59,301 nt of DNA from JBAYJM01 sp041665065. Its GTDB lineage: Bacteria; Patescibacteriota; Patescibacteriia; 2-01-FULL-39-33. The notes below the pieces were generated by a model. That model did no database searches. It had not been told where the DNA came from and worked only from the letters and a program-made list of their open reading frames with translations. Location of the stretch: the NCBI GenBank assembly GCA_041665065.1, contig JBAYJM010000004.1:1-59301 (forward strand). The letters are read 5' to 3'. Positions 48,455-56,847 of this stretch are shown piece after piece; positions within the stretch are counted from its first letter, which is position 1, and every line of letters starts with the position of its first letter. The position numbers and the translations under genes were made by a program.

Positions 48455-49606
48455 TCAAGCAATAACCGAGCAGCTTATCTTCTTCTTTACTTCTTCAATT
48501 ATCATTCTTTCGGCTTGGGCCAAAGAAACGTCTTTTAGGGTAAAGCGAGCAATTTCTTTATTGCCAATTGGATTAAATGCCTGAGAAATGGCTGAGGCAT
48601 CAAGTTTTTTGGTAGAATAAATAATCGCTTCAACGCAGTTAGCTGATTTATCGGACTGATAAATCAAAAAAATAATTTCTGTTTTGGGCATGGTGATAAT
48701 TAACTCATCAATGACATCTTGAAGGTCTTCCGGTGAGGTTGAAGTTTCTAAAAAATCATTTGCCGATAGGGCTGACCATACAATACGGTCGTCAAAATCA
48801 TTTTTTAAGCGTGACAAAACTCGGCCCCACAATTTTAGTGTCGAAATATATCGGCTTTGATAAAGGTTTTGGATTATTTGCTCCCTTCTTGCTCCTTTAT
48901 TTATCAGTTCACTTGCCATGTTCAATGTTCGAGGCGTAACTTCGAGAGTTTTAAAATTTTTGGTTGACATGATTATTCCGCCAAGCAAATAGGTGGCGAT
49001 ATTATCATCAATCATTTCCCGGTCCAATTCTTTTAGTAAGTCGTAAATTATTTCAGAGGTGGATGATGACGCGATATTTACAAGATTTATGTTTCCAAAA
49101 TATTCATTAAGCGGAGAATGGTCTACATTAATTTTGGGTTTGGCGTAAAAAAAATCAGCATTGTTGTCATATATTGTACCAAGTGAACTCAGATCGGGAC
49201 TGCCCAGAATAAATATGAGATCATATTGGTAATCGGAAGTGAAGGTTTTAATGTCCTTTTCTTCAAATGTTCCATCTTCCGGGGTGATATAAATATTTAA
49301 TTTATCATCTTGCTGATCATAACTGACTTCATTTAACTTTGTATTATTTGTATTTACACTAATGACAAATTTTTGCAGGTTGCCAAGGTTTGGCCTAATC
49401 TGGTAGGCAGGCAAAAAAGAAATATTGGAAGTAATTGAAAAATTATCACAAACAATGGAGACTTTTTTCCCGGCATTTTTTAGAAATTCACCCAAAGATA
49501 ATGAGGCGGCCAGGGCGTCACCGCTCCAGTCGCGCTTTAAGGTTATGAGAATCGAATTGCTTTTTTTAATCAGTTCCGATATTTGCTGTGTTTCGGTAAA
49601 GGCCAT
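48455..49606 (-). CDS. Degenerate DHH-family protein
   Basis: The 383-residue protein has the overall order of NrnA-like proteins (ILITLKRDWSGDALAASLSLGEFLKNAGKKVSIVCD at the start, INVDHSPLNEYFG in the middle). However, the canonical HxxPDGDxxGS reads KRDWSGDALAAS, the DHH reads VDHS, and the C-terminal GGGH motif is missing. Loss of catalysis with retention of the fold is likely. It may bind nucleotides or act as a scaffold. It stands alone between a tRNA cluster and valS. Confidence 0.78.
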   Translation of the reverse strand: MAFTETQQISELIKKSNSILITLKRDWSGDALAASLSLGEFLKNAGKKVSIVCDNFSITSNISFLPAYQIRPNLGNLQKFVISVNTNNTKLNEVSYDQQDDKLNIYITPEDGTFEEKDIKTFTSDYQYDLIFILGSPDLSSLGTIYDNNADFFYAKPKINVDHSPLNEYFGNINLVNIASSSTSEIIYDLLKELDREMIDDNIATYLLGGIIMSTKNFKTLEVTPRTLNMASELINKGARREQIIQNLYQSRYISTLKLWGRVLSRLKNDFDDRIVWSALSANDFLETSTSPEDLQDVIDELIITMPKTEIIFLIYQSDKSANCVEAIIYSTKKLDASAISQAFNPIGNKEIARFTLKDVSLAQAERMIIEEVKKKISCSVIA

Positions 49607-49793
49607 TTAACCCAAAAAAATTAATCTTAATTTAATTAACTATGTTAACGCATTATTGGGCAGATGTCAACAGGGCAAAAACCTTGAAAAATCCGCCATT
49701 TTTGATTAAAATATAACCAGTGCAATAAATTAAGGGACAAATGCAGCATAATGGCGTTAAGCGCTGGATAAATATTAAAATAATATTGATTAT

Positions 49794-52451
49794 ATGGTTA
49801 AAATTGAACTGGCTAAGGCATATAATGCGGCCGAAGTGGAAGATGCGATATATGAAAAGTGGGAAAAGTCGGGCTTTTTTAATCCTGATAATTTGACAGA
49901 GGCTAAAGATCCTTTTGTAATCTCAATGCCCCCACCAAATGTTACTGGAATTTTACACCTTGGCCATGCCTTTGAAAACTCTCTAATGGACGTTGAGATT
50001 AGATATCAGAGGATGAAGGGCAAAAAGGCGATGATAGTTCCTGGAACCGATCATGCGGCGGTTGCTACTCAGGCAAGGGTTGAAGGCGATTTAAAAAAAC
50101 AAGGCATTGCTAACCCCAGGCAGGAATTAGGCAGAGAAAAGCTTTTGGAAAAAATTAAAGAATTTGCCGAGAATCAAAAATCTATAATACTTGGCCAAAT
50201 CAAAAAAATGGGTACGAGTTGCGATTGGTCAAGGTTGGCCTATACTTTTGATGAGCAGAGATCTGAGGCGGTAAATGAACTATTTAAGATGATGTATAAT
50301 GATGGCTTGATTTATCGCGGTTACAGAGTTATTAATTGGTCAGTTAAGGGGCAATCAACTTGTTCTGATGACGAATTGGTTTATGTTGATCAGCTAACGA
50401 AGATTTATACTTTTAAATATGGCAAGGATTTTCCAATTGCCATTGCTACCACTAGGCCGGAAACCAAGCTGGGGGACACTGCTGTTGCCGTTAATCCAAA
50501 AGATGACCGCTACAAGCAATATATCGGCCAAAAATTTACCGTTGATGTCGGCGCAAAAAATTCTTTGACAATTACAGTTATTGCCGATGATGGCGTTGAT
50601 ACAAATTATGGCACGGGTGCTGTCGGCGTAACACCGGCACATAGCCCGGTTGACTTTGAAATGTATCAAAAAAATAAAGACATCGGAATAATTCCTGTTA
50701 TCGGAAAAGATGGCAAGATGACAGAGGAGGCTGGCGTAAATTATGCCGGTCTAGATGTCTTGGAAGCAAGAGAAAAATTTGTTAACTGGCTTAGAGAAAA
50801 CGATTTATTGCTTAAAGAAGAAGACTTAACGCACAGTGTTGGCACTTCAGATAGGTTTGGAGATGTGGTTGAAGCCATTCCTATGGAGCAGTGGTTTGTG
50901 GATGTTAATAAAAAAGTCAAAGAGAGGGGAATGAGTTTGAAAGAATTGATGCGAGAAGCTGTAACAAGAGGCCACAATGGCAATTCCGATAAAATCATAA
51001 ACATAACCCCGGATAGATTTAAAACAATTTACTTGCATTGGATTGATAATTTAAGAGATTGGTGTATTTCCAGGCAAATTTGGTGGGGACATCGGATTCC
51101 AGTCTGGTATTGTGATGATTGCGACCAAATTTTTTATGGCAGCGAAAATCCTGGTGCCTGTCCAAAGTGTGAGTCGATAAAAATTAGGCAGGATGAAGAT
51201 ACATTAGACACCTGGTTTTCTTCTGGCGCTTGGACATTTTCAACGTTGGGCTGGCCGGCTGAAACGCAGGACTTATTAACATATCATCCTACGTCCTGGA
51301 TGCAGATGGGCTATGAAATTTTGTTTTTTTGGATGGCCAGAATGATCCTTATGACGACTTATGCTCTTGATGATATTCCATTTAGAGATGTCTATATCCA
51401 CGGAATTTTAAGGGATAAAAACGGCAAGAAATTTTCTAAGTCACTTGGCAACGGCCTGGATCCGATTGAAATTATTAATAAATATGGTACTGATGCTTTG
51501 AGATTAAGCCTATTAAGAGGCACATCTCCGGGAAATGACATGCGTTTTTATGAAGAGAAAGTTGAAGGTGCTAGGAATTTCGTAAACAAGCTTTGGAATA
51601 TTTCTAGATTTATAATCCAGTCGATTGATAGTCCAAAAATTATTGATAAAACTCCAGTAATTAAAACTCTAGCGGACCAATGGATTTTGGATAAATTAAA
51701 TAGTATCACTAAGTCTGTTACTGAAGAGCTTGATAAGTTTAATTTTTCCGGAGCAATTGACTATCTTTGGGAGTTCACTTGGGCGGATTTTGCAGATTGG
51801 TATTTAGAAATTGCTAAAGTTGAGGGCAATAAAGAAGAAATACTGCTTTATATCCTCCAGAATTTATTGAAATTATGGCATCCATTCATTCCATTTGTGA
51901 CAGAAGAACTTTGGAAAAATTTTGATGATAAAAATTTATTAATGATTGCCGTTTGGCCGAAATTCATAGATCAAAAGCCAAGCGACGCGGATGAAAATTT
52001 TGAATGGATAAAAAATATCATAACCATAATAAGAAATTTAAGAAGTGAAAATAAGGTTGAACCGGCAAAAAAGATTTCAGCTATTATAATTTCTGATAAA
52101 ATTAAATTACTGGAAAATCAATCGGAGATTATTAAAAAATTAGCTCGGCTTGAGAATTTATCAATTATAAAAAAAGGCGATAAGCCAGCAAATAGCGTCG
52201 GCTCCGCTATTGGTTCAACTCAAATTTATATTGAGCTTGCTTCCGCCGTTAATGCTGAAGTGGAAGTAAAAAGACTTCAGAAAGAAATCTCCGAATTGGA
52301 TAAATATGCGGTTGGCATAGAGCAAAAATTAAAAAATGAAGAATTTTTAAAAAATGCGCCTGAAGCAATTATAAAAAAGGAAGCGGATAAATTAAAAGAA
52401 GCGAGAGAAAAAATAGAAAAATTAACTTTACAACTTGAATCCCTAAAGTAA
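49794..52451 (+). CDS. valS: Valyl-tRNA synthetase
   Basis: The 885-residue class I synthetase has PPPNVTGILHLGHA (HIGH region), an editing domain (ATTRPETKLGDTAVAVNP), a Cys4 zinc ribbon (WYCDDCD...CPKCESI), KFSKSLGN in place of KMSKS, an anticodon-binding helical domain and a C-terminal coiled coil typical of ValRS. The start has no SD. It is followed by tyrS after 4 nt. Confidence 0.96.
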   Translation: MVKIELAKAYNAAEVEDAIYEKWEKSGFFNPDNLTEAKDPFVISMPPPNVTGILHLGHAFENSLMDVEIRYQRMKGKKAMIVPGTDHAAVATQARVEGDLKKQGIANPRQELGREKLLEKIKEFAENQKSIILGQIKKMGTSCDWSRLAYTFDEQRSEAVNELFKMMYNDGLIYRGYRVINWSVKGQSTCSDDELVYVDQLTKIYTFKYGKDFPIAIATTRPETKLGDTAVAVNPKDDRYKQYIGQKFTVDVGAKNSLTITVIADDGVDTNYGTGAVGVTPAHSPVDFEMYQKNKDIGIIPVIGKDGKMTEEAGVNYAGLDVLEAREKFVNWLRENDLLLKEEDLTHSVGTSDRFGDVVEAIPMEQWFVDVNKKVKERGMSLKELMREAVTRGHNGNSDKIINITPDRFKTIYLHWIDNLRDWCISRQIWWGHRIPVWYCDDCDQIFYGSENPGACPKCESIKIRQDEDTLDTWFSSGAWTFSTLGWPAETQDLLTYHPTSWMQMGYEILFFWMARMILMTTYALDDIPFRDVYIHGILRDKNGKKFSKSLGNGLDPIEIINKYGTDALRLSLLRGTSPGNDMRFYEEKVEGARNFVNKLWNISRFIIQSIDSPKIIDKTPVIKTLADQWILDKLNSITKSVTEELDKFNFSGAIDYLWEFTWADFADWYLEIAKVEGNKEEILLYILQNLLKLWHPFIPFVTEELWKNFDDKNLLMIAVWPKFIDQKPSDADENFEWIKNIITIIRNLRSENKVEPAKKISAIIISDKIKLLENQSEIIKKLARLENLSIIKKGDKPANSVGSAIGSTQIYIELASAVNAEVEVKRLQKEISELDKYAVGIEQKLKNEEFLKNAPEAIIKKEADKLKEAREKIEKLTLQLESLK

Positions 52452-52455
52452 CCTT

Positions 52456-53655
52456 ATGCAAAAAATAATCACCGATGAAAAATCAATAGACGCTTTGCTC
52501 AGTCGCGGAGTTGAAAATATATACCCGGACAAGGAATCTTTGAAAAAATTATTGATGTCTGGAAAAAGAATAAAACTATATTGCGGCTATGATCCCAATT
52601 CTCCTACCTTACATATCGGACATGGAATTACGATTAGAAAGCTGGCAAAATTTTTGGAGCTAGGACATGAAGTAATTTTCTTATTTGGAGATTTTACTGG
52701 ACAAATCGGCGATCCGGACAAATTAAGCGTACGCGAACAAATCAATCACACGCAGGTGCTGAAAAATTTGCAAGGATGGAAAAAGCAAATAAAAAATATT
52801 ATTGACATCGATAAGGTTTCCTTCAAATTCAACTCTAAGTGGTTGAGCAAGTTGAATTTTAAAGACCTAATAGAAGCCGCTCGCCACTTTACTGGTCAGC
52901 AGATGATGGATAGGGATATGTTTAAAGAAAGAATAAAGGCTAACAGGCCGATTTATCTGCACGAATTTTTTTATCCGCTTATGCAGGCTTATGATAGCGT
53001 AGCCATGGATGTTGATTTGGAAATCGGCGGCAATGACCAAATGTTTAATATGCTCGCCGGCAGGACGCTGATGAAGGCCATGAAAAATAAGGAAAAGATG
53101 GTTCTGACCATGAAGCTTTTAGAAGATCCGACAGGAAAGAAGATGGGTAAATCAGAAGGGAACATGATTACTTTAGTTGATTCACCAGAAGAAATGTATG
53201 GGAAGGTCATGAGCTGGACGGATGGAATGATTGTTCCGGCTTTTGAAATTTTGACCGATATATCAATGGAAGAAATTGGAGCCATGGAAGAAGAGATAAA
53301 ATCAGGCACTAATCCTCGTGACATCAAAATGAAGCTGGCTTATGAGGTGGTCAAGGTTTACTTGGGAGAAAAGGCTGCCCAGCATGCGCAGCAGAATTTT
53401 AAAAGAGTTTTTCAGGATAAGCAGAAGCCATTAGAAATACCGGAAGTAAAAATTGATGAAGTAAAAATGGGAGTTTTGGACTTATTTGTAAAAGCTGGTC
53501 TTGCCCAGAGTAATGGCGAAGTTAGAAGATTGATAAAAGAAGGTGCTATTTTAATTGATGATAAAAAGATTGATAATGAAAAAATGGAAGTTGAGATTGG
53601 TGATGGCTTGTTGCTTCAGAGAGGGAAGAAGATGTTTGTTAAGGTTATTAGATAA
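52456..53655 (+). CDS. tyrS: Tyrosyl-tRNA synthetase
   Basis: The 399-residue class I synthetase has LYCGYDPNSPTLHIGHG, the Tyr-recognising GNDQMFNMLAGR, KMGKSEGN as the KMSKS loop and a C-terminal S4 domain (GLAQSNGEVRRLIKEGAILIDD). This is the TyrRZ-like longer group. It is co-transcribed with valS. Confidence 0.95.
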   Translation: MQKIITDEKSIDALLSRGVENIYPDKESLKKLLMSGKRIKLYCGYDPNSPTLHIGHGITIRKLAKFLELGHEVIFLFGDFTGQIGDPDKLSVREQINHTQVLKNLQGWKKQIKNIIDIDKVSFKFNSKWLSKLNFKDLIEAARHFTGQQMMDRDMFKERIKANRPIYLHEFFYPLMQAYDSVAMDVDLEIGGNDQMFNMLAGRTLMKAMKNKEKMVLTMKLLEDPTGKKMGKSEGNMITLVDSPEEMYGKVMSWTDGMIVPAFEILTDISMEEIGAMEEEIKSGTNPRDIKMKLAYEVVKVYLGEKAAQHAQQNFKRVFQDKQKPLEIPEVKIDEVKMGVLDLFVKAGLAQSNGEVRRLIKEGAILIDDKKIDNEKMEVEIGDGLLLQRGKKMFVKVIR

Positions 53656-53739
53656 TTAAACAGTAACAGTGTTGTTAATTTTGTTCGTTGATAATTATTT
53701 TCTAGTCCCATTAACATTTGGACGAAGGGGGGTGTACTG

Positions 53740-54165
53740 ATGGCGTGGTGGAAAAAAGTGGTATATATTTACCACAACGTGTTTAATGCTAAGTTCGCCA
53801 TAATATCGGCAGTCTGTAATGGGCTGATTGCGATGGTGGTGAATGGAGCATATGGGCCAAAGGAATATTTGATGGCGGGATTGGCACAGGGGGCTTCGAG
53901 CTTTCTGTCGACTGGCATAACGGCGAGAGTAGTTCAGCATTTCTCGCCAATTAAATCCGCATTGCCATCGTATTTTTTTGGTAGCTTGGTTCCTGCGAGT
54001 TTGACGTTTGTGATGAGTCTTTTGGTTCATTTATGGAATAATACGCCGGAAGTGCTGGCTAGTTGTGTAGCTCCGACCGTAATTAGCTATACGACAAGCT
54101 ATATCACAAACTATCTGACTCGTCATGGGCGAATGCTACCAGGCAATTACGGAGGACAGAAATAA
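53740..54165 (+). CDS. Orphan 141-residue membrane protein (cassette-like)
   Basis: The family is not recognised. It has about four hydrophobic segments (around 18-38, 44-64, 74-98 and 105-125) and a basic tail; a Gly/Ala/Ser-rich segment (MAGLAQGASSFLSTGITARV) resembles small-residue helix packing. The SD is GGGGGGTG just before ATG, and a GC-rich hairpin ends the unit. Confidence 0.65.
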   Translation: MAWWKKVVYIYHNVFNAKFAIISAVCNGLIAMVVNGAYGPKEYLMAGLAQGASSFLSTGITARVVQHFSPIKSALPSYFFGSLVPASLTFVMSLLVHLWNNTPEVLASCVAPTVISYTTSYITNYLTRHGRMLPGNYGGQK

Positions 54166-54166
54166 T

Positions 54167-54207
54167 CTCGTGCCGGATCCAGACAACGGGCCGGCGCGAG
54201 AACACTT
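54167..54207 (+). terminator. Terminator-like hairpin after the 53740 gene
   Basis: CTCGTGCCGG (54167-54176) pairs with CCGGCGCGAG (54191-54200). The T-tract is weak (AACACTTTAT). Confidence 0.55.
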
Positions 54208-54284
54208 TATCATGGTAGTAGGACTAGAAAATAATTATTGCTTTGATTTTAACTCGCTTATTCCCTGGCGAGCCTTTAAAATTT

Positions 54285-55100
54285 ATGAAAATAAACGAAA
54301 TTCAGGCCGCATCAATTATAACAAAGTCACAGTTACCTGATGCTGATTATGTTATAAATCCTTATGTTGGATGTATGCATTCTTGCATTTACTGTTATGC
54401 TAGATTTATGAAAAGATTTTCTGGGCATAATGAGGAGTGGGGAGATTTTGTTGATGCAAAAATTAATGCACCTGATTTAATTCCGGCTAAAACAAATAAG
54501 TATAAAGGAAAATCAATATTTATCTCTTCTGTTACAGATCCTTATCTTTCACTGGAAAGAAAATATAAACTTACTCGACAGATATTAGAAAAATTAATCC
54601 CACTTCAACCCAAATTGGGAATCTTAACAAAATCTGATCTTATTGTTAGGGATATAGATTTGTTAAAACAATTTAAAAATTGCGAAGTTGGGCTAACGAT
54701 TACAACTATTGATGATGATATTCGCAAGGAAGTTGAGCCGTTTACTTCATCAATCGAAAATAGGATAAACGCACTTAAAGAATTGAGTAAATCTGGCTTG
54801 AGAAGTTATGTTTTTATTGGTCCAATATTCCCATATCTTACTGATTGGAAAAAGATAATTTTGAAAACAAAAAAATACGCCAATTTTTATATGTTTGAAA
54901 ATTTAAATGTTTCAGGTTCTGTCTGGAAATCTATAAAAAGCTGGCTTGAAGTAAAACATCCAGAATTAATGGGAAAATATGAGACAATTTATTTTGCAAA
55001 AAATAGTTATTGGGATGAGGTTGAAAATGAAATTAAAAAATTCTGCAAAGAGCAGAAAGTAAAATATAAAATATTTTTTCATCACAAAAAATCTACCTGA
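54285..55100 (+). CDS. SPL-family radical SAM protein
   Basis: The 271-residue protein has CMHSCIYCYA (C30, C34, C37), SSVTDPYLSLERKYKLTRQ and LTITTIDDDIRKEVEP, a pattern shared with the spore photoproduct lyase-like group (Rv2578c-like). DNA repair or another radical reaction is possible; the substrate is unknown. It has no SD and native codon use. It overlaps the convergent SprT-like gene by 8 nt at the 3' end. Confidence 0.85.
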   Translation: MKINEIQAASIITKSQLPDADYVINPYVGCMHSCIYCYARFMKRFSGHNEEWGDFVDAKINAPDLIPAKTNKYKGKSIFISSVTDPYLSLERKYKLTRQILEKLIPLQPKLGILTKSDLIVRDIDLLKQFKNCEVGLTITTIDDDIRKEVEPFTSSIENRINALKELSKSGLRSYVFIGPIFPYLTDWKKIILKTKKYANFYMFENLNVSGSVWKSIKSWLEVKHPELMGKYETIYFAKNSYWDEVENEIKKFCKEQKVKYKIFFHHKKST

Positions 55101-55557
55101 TTTTTAATTTATCTTTCAAATCATTCAATCTTTCATAAAATCCTTTGCTGTGAATTGAATTGATTTTCAATTTACAAGTATCATAGTGGTGTATCCACTC
55201 ATGAAGAAGAGTATCTAAAAATGATTTGGGAGCTAAAATCTGCCCTCTTGCTGCTGTTCTGTTGGAGATGGAAATAGTAGCTGATCTTGGGCGATACAAG
55301 CCGTATCTTCTCATAACAATTTTATTATTTGATCGCTTGTGGTATTGGTTTTCATCCAAAATTTCCAATTTAATGATATCAATCTTGGATGAATCACAAA
55401 GCTCGTCTAAAAGCTGTTCGGATAATCCTTGCCTGACAGCAGCTTCTGAAGAAGTTAAAATATTTTGCGCCAATAAAATAGCCTCGGTTGAAATAGGAAT
55501 ATTTACCGAGGTTATTTTATTACTTTTTCGATAATTTAACGAAGCGAATAGTTTCAT
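55093..55557 (-). CDS. SprT-like zinc metalloprotease domain protein
   Basis: The 154-residue protein has the gluzincin site LLHEWIHHYD (H119, E120, H123) with the third ligand at H136 (HSKGFYERL), as in SprT/Spartan domains. These cut DNA-protein crosslinks in eukaryotes; bacterial roles are less clear. Its ATG overlaps the sdpI-like stop (TAATG). Confidence 0.8.
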   Translation of the reverse strand: MKLFASLNYRKSNKITSVNIPISTEAILLAQNILTSSEAAVRQGLSEQLLDELCDSSKIDIIKLEILDENQYHKRSNNKIVMRRYGLYRPRSATISISNRTAARGQILAPKSFLDTLLHEWIHHYDTCKLKINSIHSKGFYERLNDLKDKLKIR

Positions 55558-56222
55558 TAGTTGCCTTTTTTCTCTTGTCTATAGACAATATAAGAATATA
55601 ACATTGTGCCGACAAGAACAAGCGCGACTCCGCTGATAAAAGTGATGGTGCCAAGTAAAATTGGTAAGTATGGGGTAATAATAATTAATAATCCGAAAAT
55701 TATGAAAAACCAACCGCCGACTCGATGTGTTCTGTTCCAAACATTTTCTGAAGACATGGTCCAAGGGGTCCGGATGCCCATAAACCAATTGTATTTTATT
55801 TTGCCCATGTAGTTGCCAAGGACGATCATCATTGCTCCGATGACAAATGAAATGATATAGCCGATATTTATATCATATCCTAGATTGAATATGCCAGTAG
55901 CGACATAAACTATAAATAACACAGCTATGATGCAGTCTTTGAAAATATGAAAAGTCTTGGAAAATTCCTGGTACCTGTCTCTTTTGGGGTCAATATATGG
56001 CAAAATTGTAAAAAGGGCATACATGCCCAAGAGCAAGAAAGGGAAAAAGAAAGCCATAAATGCTTTTGGTCCGTAAGCATCCACTTGGCCGTAAAAATTC
56101 CAGTGAGTGGCGACTTTTTCTGGCCAGTATTTATAAAAAACGAAGCTTAAGACAATGGAAACAATGATCATTGCGATTGGAAGGGCTTCGCTTTTCCAAC
56201 CTAGCTTAATTGGGGATTTCAT
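55557..56222 (-). CDS. SdpI-family membrane protein
   Basis: The 221-residue protein has about six membrane helices. It carries the DUF1648 pattern (PEKVATHWNFYGQVDAYGPKAF) and the SdpI motif MGIRTPWTMSSENVWNRTHRVGGW. SdpI of B. subtilis gives immunity to the SdpC toxin and signals to SdpR. It sits 5 nt after the ArsR-type regulator gene. No SdpC toxin is visible here. Confidence 0.9.
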   Translation of the reverse strand: MKSPIKLGWKSEALPIAMIIVSIVLSFVFYKYWPEKVATHWNFYGQVDAYGPKAFMAFFFPFLLLGMYALFTILPYIDPKRDRYQEFSKTFHIFKDCIIAVLFIVYVATGIFNLGYDINIGYIISFVIGAMMIVLGNYMGKIKYNWFMGIRTPWTMSSENVWNRTHRVGGWFFIIFGLLIIITPYLPILLGTITFISGVALVLVGTMLYSYIVYRQEKKGN

Positions 56223-56227
56223 ACTTT

Positions 56228-56503
56228 TTATTTATGTTTAGGTTTTAAAAATTTAATTATTTTTTCAGTTAATTCCTGGACGACGCTTAAATTCAAGGAA
56301 TAAATTATCTGTTGGCCATCTCTTCGTCCTGATACCAAATCCGCTCTTTTTAAGACATCGAGATGGTGGGAAAGGGTGGCCATGGTAATTTTAAGATGGG
56401 TGCCTATTTCAGTAACAGGCATTTCCTTTTTTTTGAGCAAATCTATTATTTTCCTTCTGTTTTCATCGGATAATGCTGAAAATGTTTTAGATAATGGAGG
56501 CAT
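56228..56503 (-). CDS. ArsR-family regulator (SdpR-like)
   Basis: The 91-residue winged-helix protein has LSDENRRKIIDLL, TEIGTHLKITMATLSHHLDVLKRADLVSGRRDGQQIIYSLN. It has no Cys metal site, so it is not a metal sensor. With the SdpI-like gene directly downstream it mirrors the sdpR-sdpI autoregulated pair. A perfect palindrome overlaps its promoter. Confidence 0.9.
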   Translation of the reverse strand: MPPLSKTFSALSDENRRKIIDLLKKKEMPVTEIGTHLKITMATLSHHLDVLKRADLVSGRRDGQQIIYSLNLSVVQELTEKIIKFLKPKHK

Positions 56504-56517
56504 TTGATTAATTAGAT

Positions 56518-56538
56518 ATTTAGATATATATCTAAATT
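56518..56538 (-). promoter_or_regulatory. Operator of the sdpR-like operon
   Basis: ATTTAGAT-ATAT-ATCTAAAT (56519-56538) is a perfect palindrome overlapping the -10 box. Its arms and gap length are identical to 21072-21091. Confidence 0.8.
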
Positions 56539-56565
56539 ATATATTATAAAAAAATTCCTGTCAAG
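56537..56565 (-). promoter_or_regulatory. Promoter of the sdpR-like operon
   Basis: On the minus strand TTGACA (56565-56560), 17 nt, TATAAT (56542-56537). Confidence 0.88.
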
Positions 56566-56570
56566 GGAAT

Positions 56571-56594
56571 AAAAAAAGGGGCTTAGGATGCCCC
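56571..56594 (-). terminator. Terminator overlapping the stop of the 56583 gene
   Basis: On the minus strand GGGGC-ATCCTAA-GCCCC-TTTTTT. The loop contains the stop codon. Confidence 0.85.
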
Positions 56595-56771
56595 CTTGTG
56601 AGTAGGTTGCGATGGAAGATCGCCTTTGAGATAAGGGCTCCATTTGGGAGTGGCGGGCTTTGTTGGGGGAATTACGCGACTAACTTCCTTAAGTCTTTTC
56701 TCCATATTTTGGTAGGCCTCTCCCAACCCATCTGCGTTGTCCGGCCAAAAAGAAGCATCCTTATTAGCCAT
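56583..56771 (-). CDS. Orphan 62-residue protein (cassette-like)
   Basis: The family is not recognised. It is a Pro-rich soluble miniprotein (MANKDASFWPDNADGLGEAY at the start, PPTKPATPKWSPYLKG later), possibly intrinsically disordered. The SD AAAGGAG lies 9 nt before ATG, and a terminator overlaps its stop codon. Confidence 0.55.
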   Translation of the reverse strand: MANKDASFWPDNADGLGEAYQNMEKRLKEVSRVIPPTKPATPKWSPYLKGDLPSQPTHKGAS

Positions 56772-56847
56772 GACGACTTACTCCTTTACCTCTCGTTGTA
56801 CTATTTGAATGCCCGGGACCATCCAAGTCCAGGGTTTATCGCGTTAG

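Noticed and set aside
54125..54340. A 71-codon frame bridging the 53740 and 54285 genes
   Set aside because: It overlaps a supported gene end, a GC-rich hairpin and the start of the radical SAM gene.
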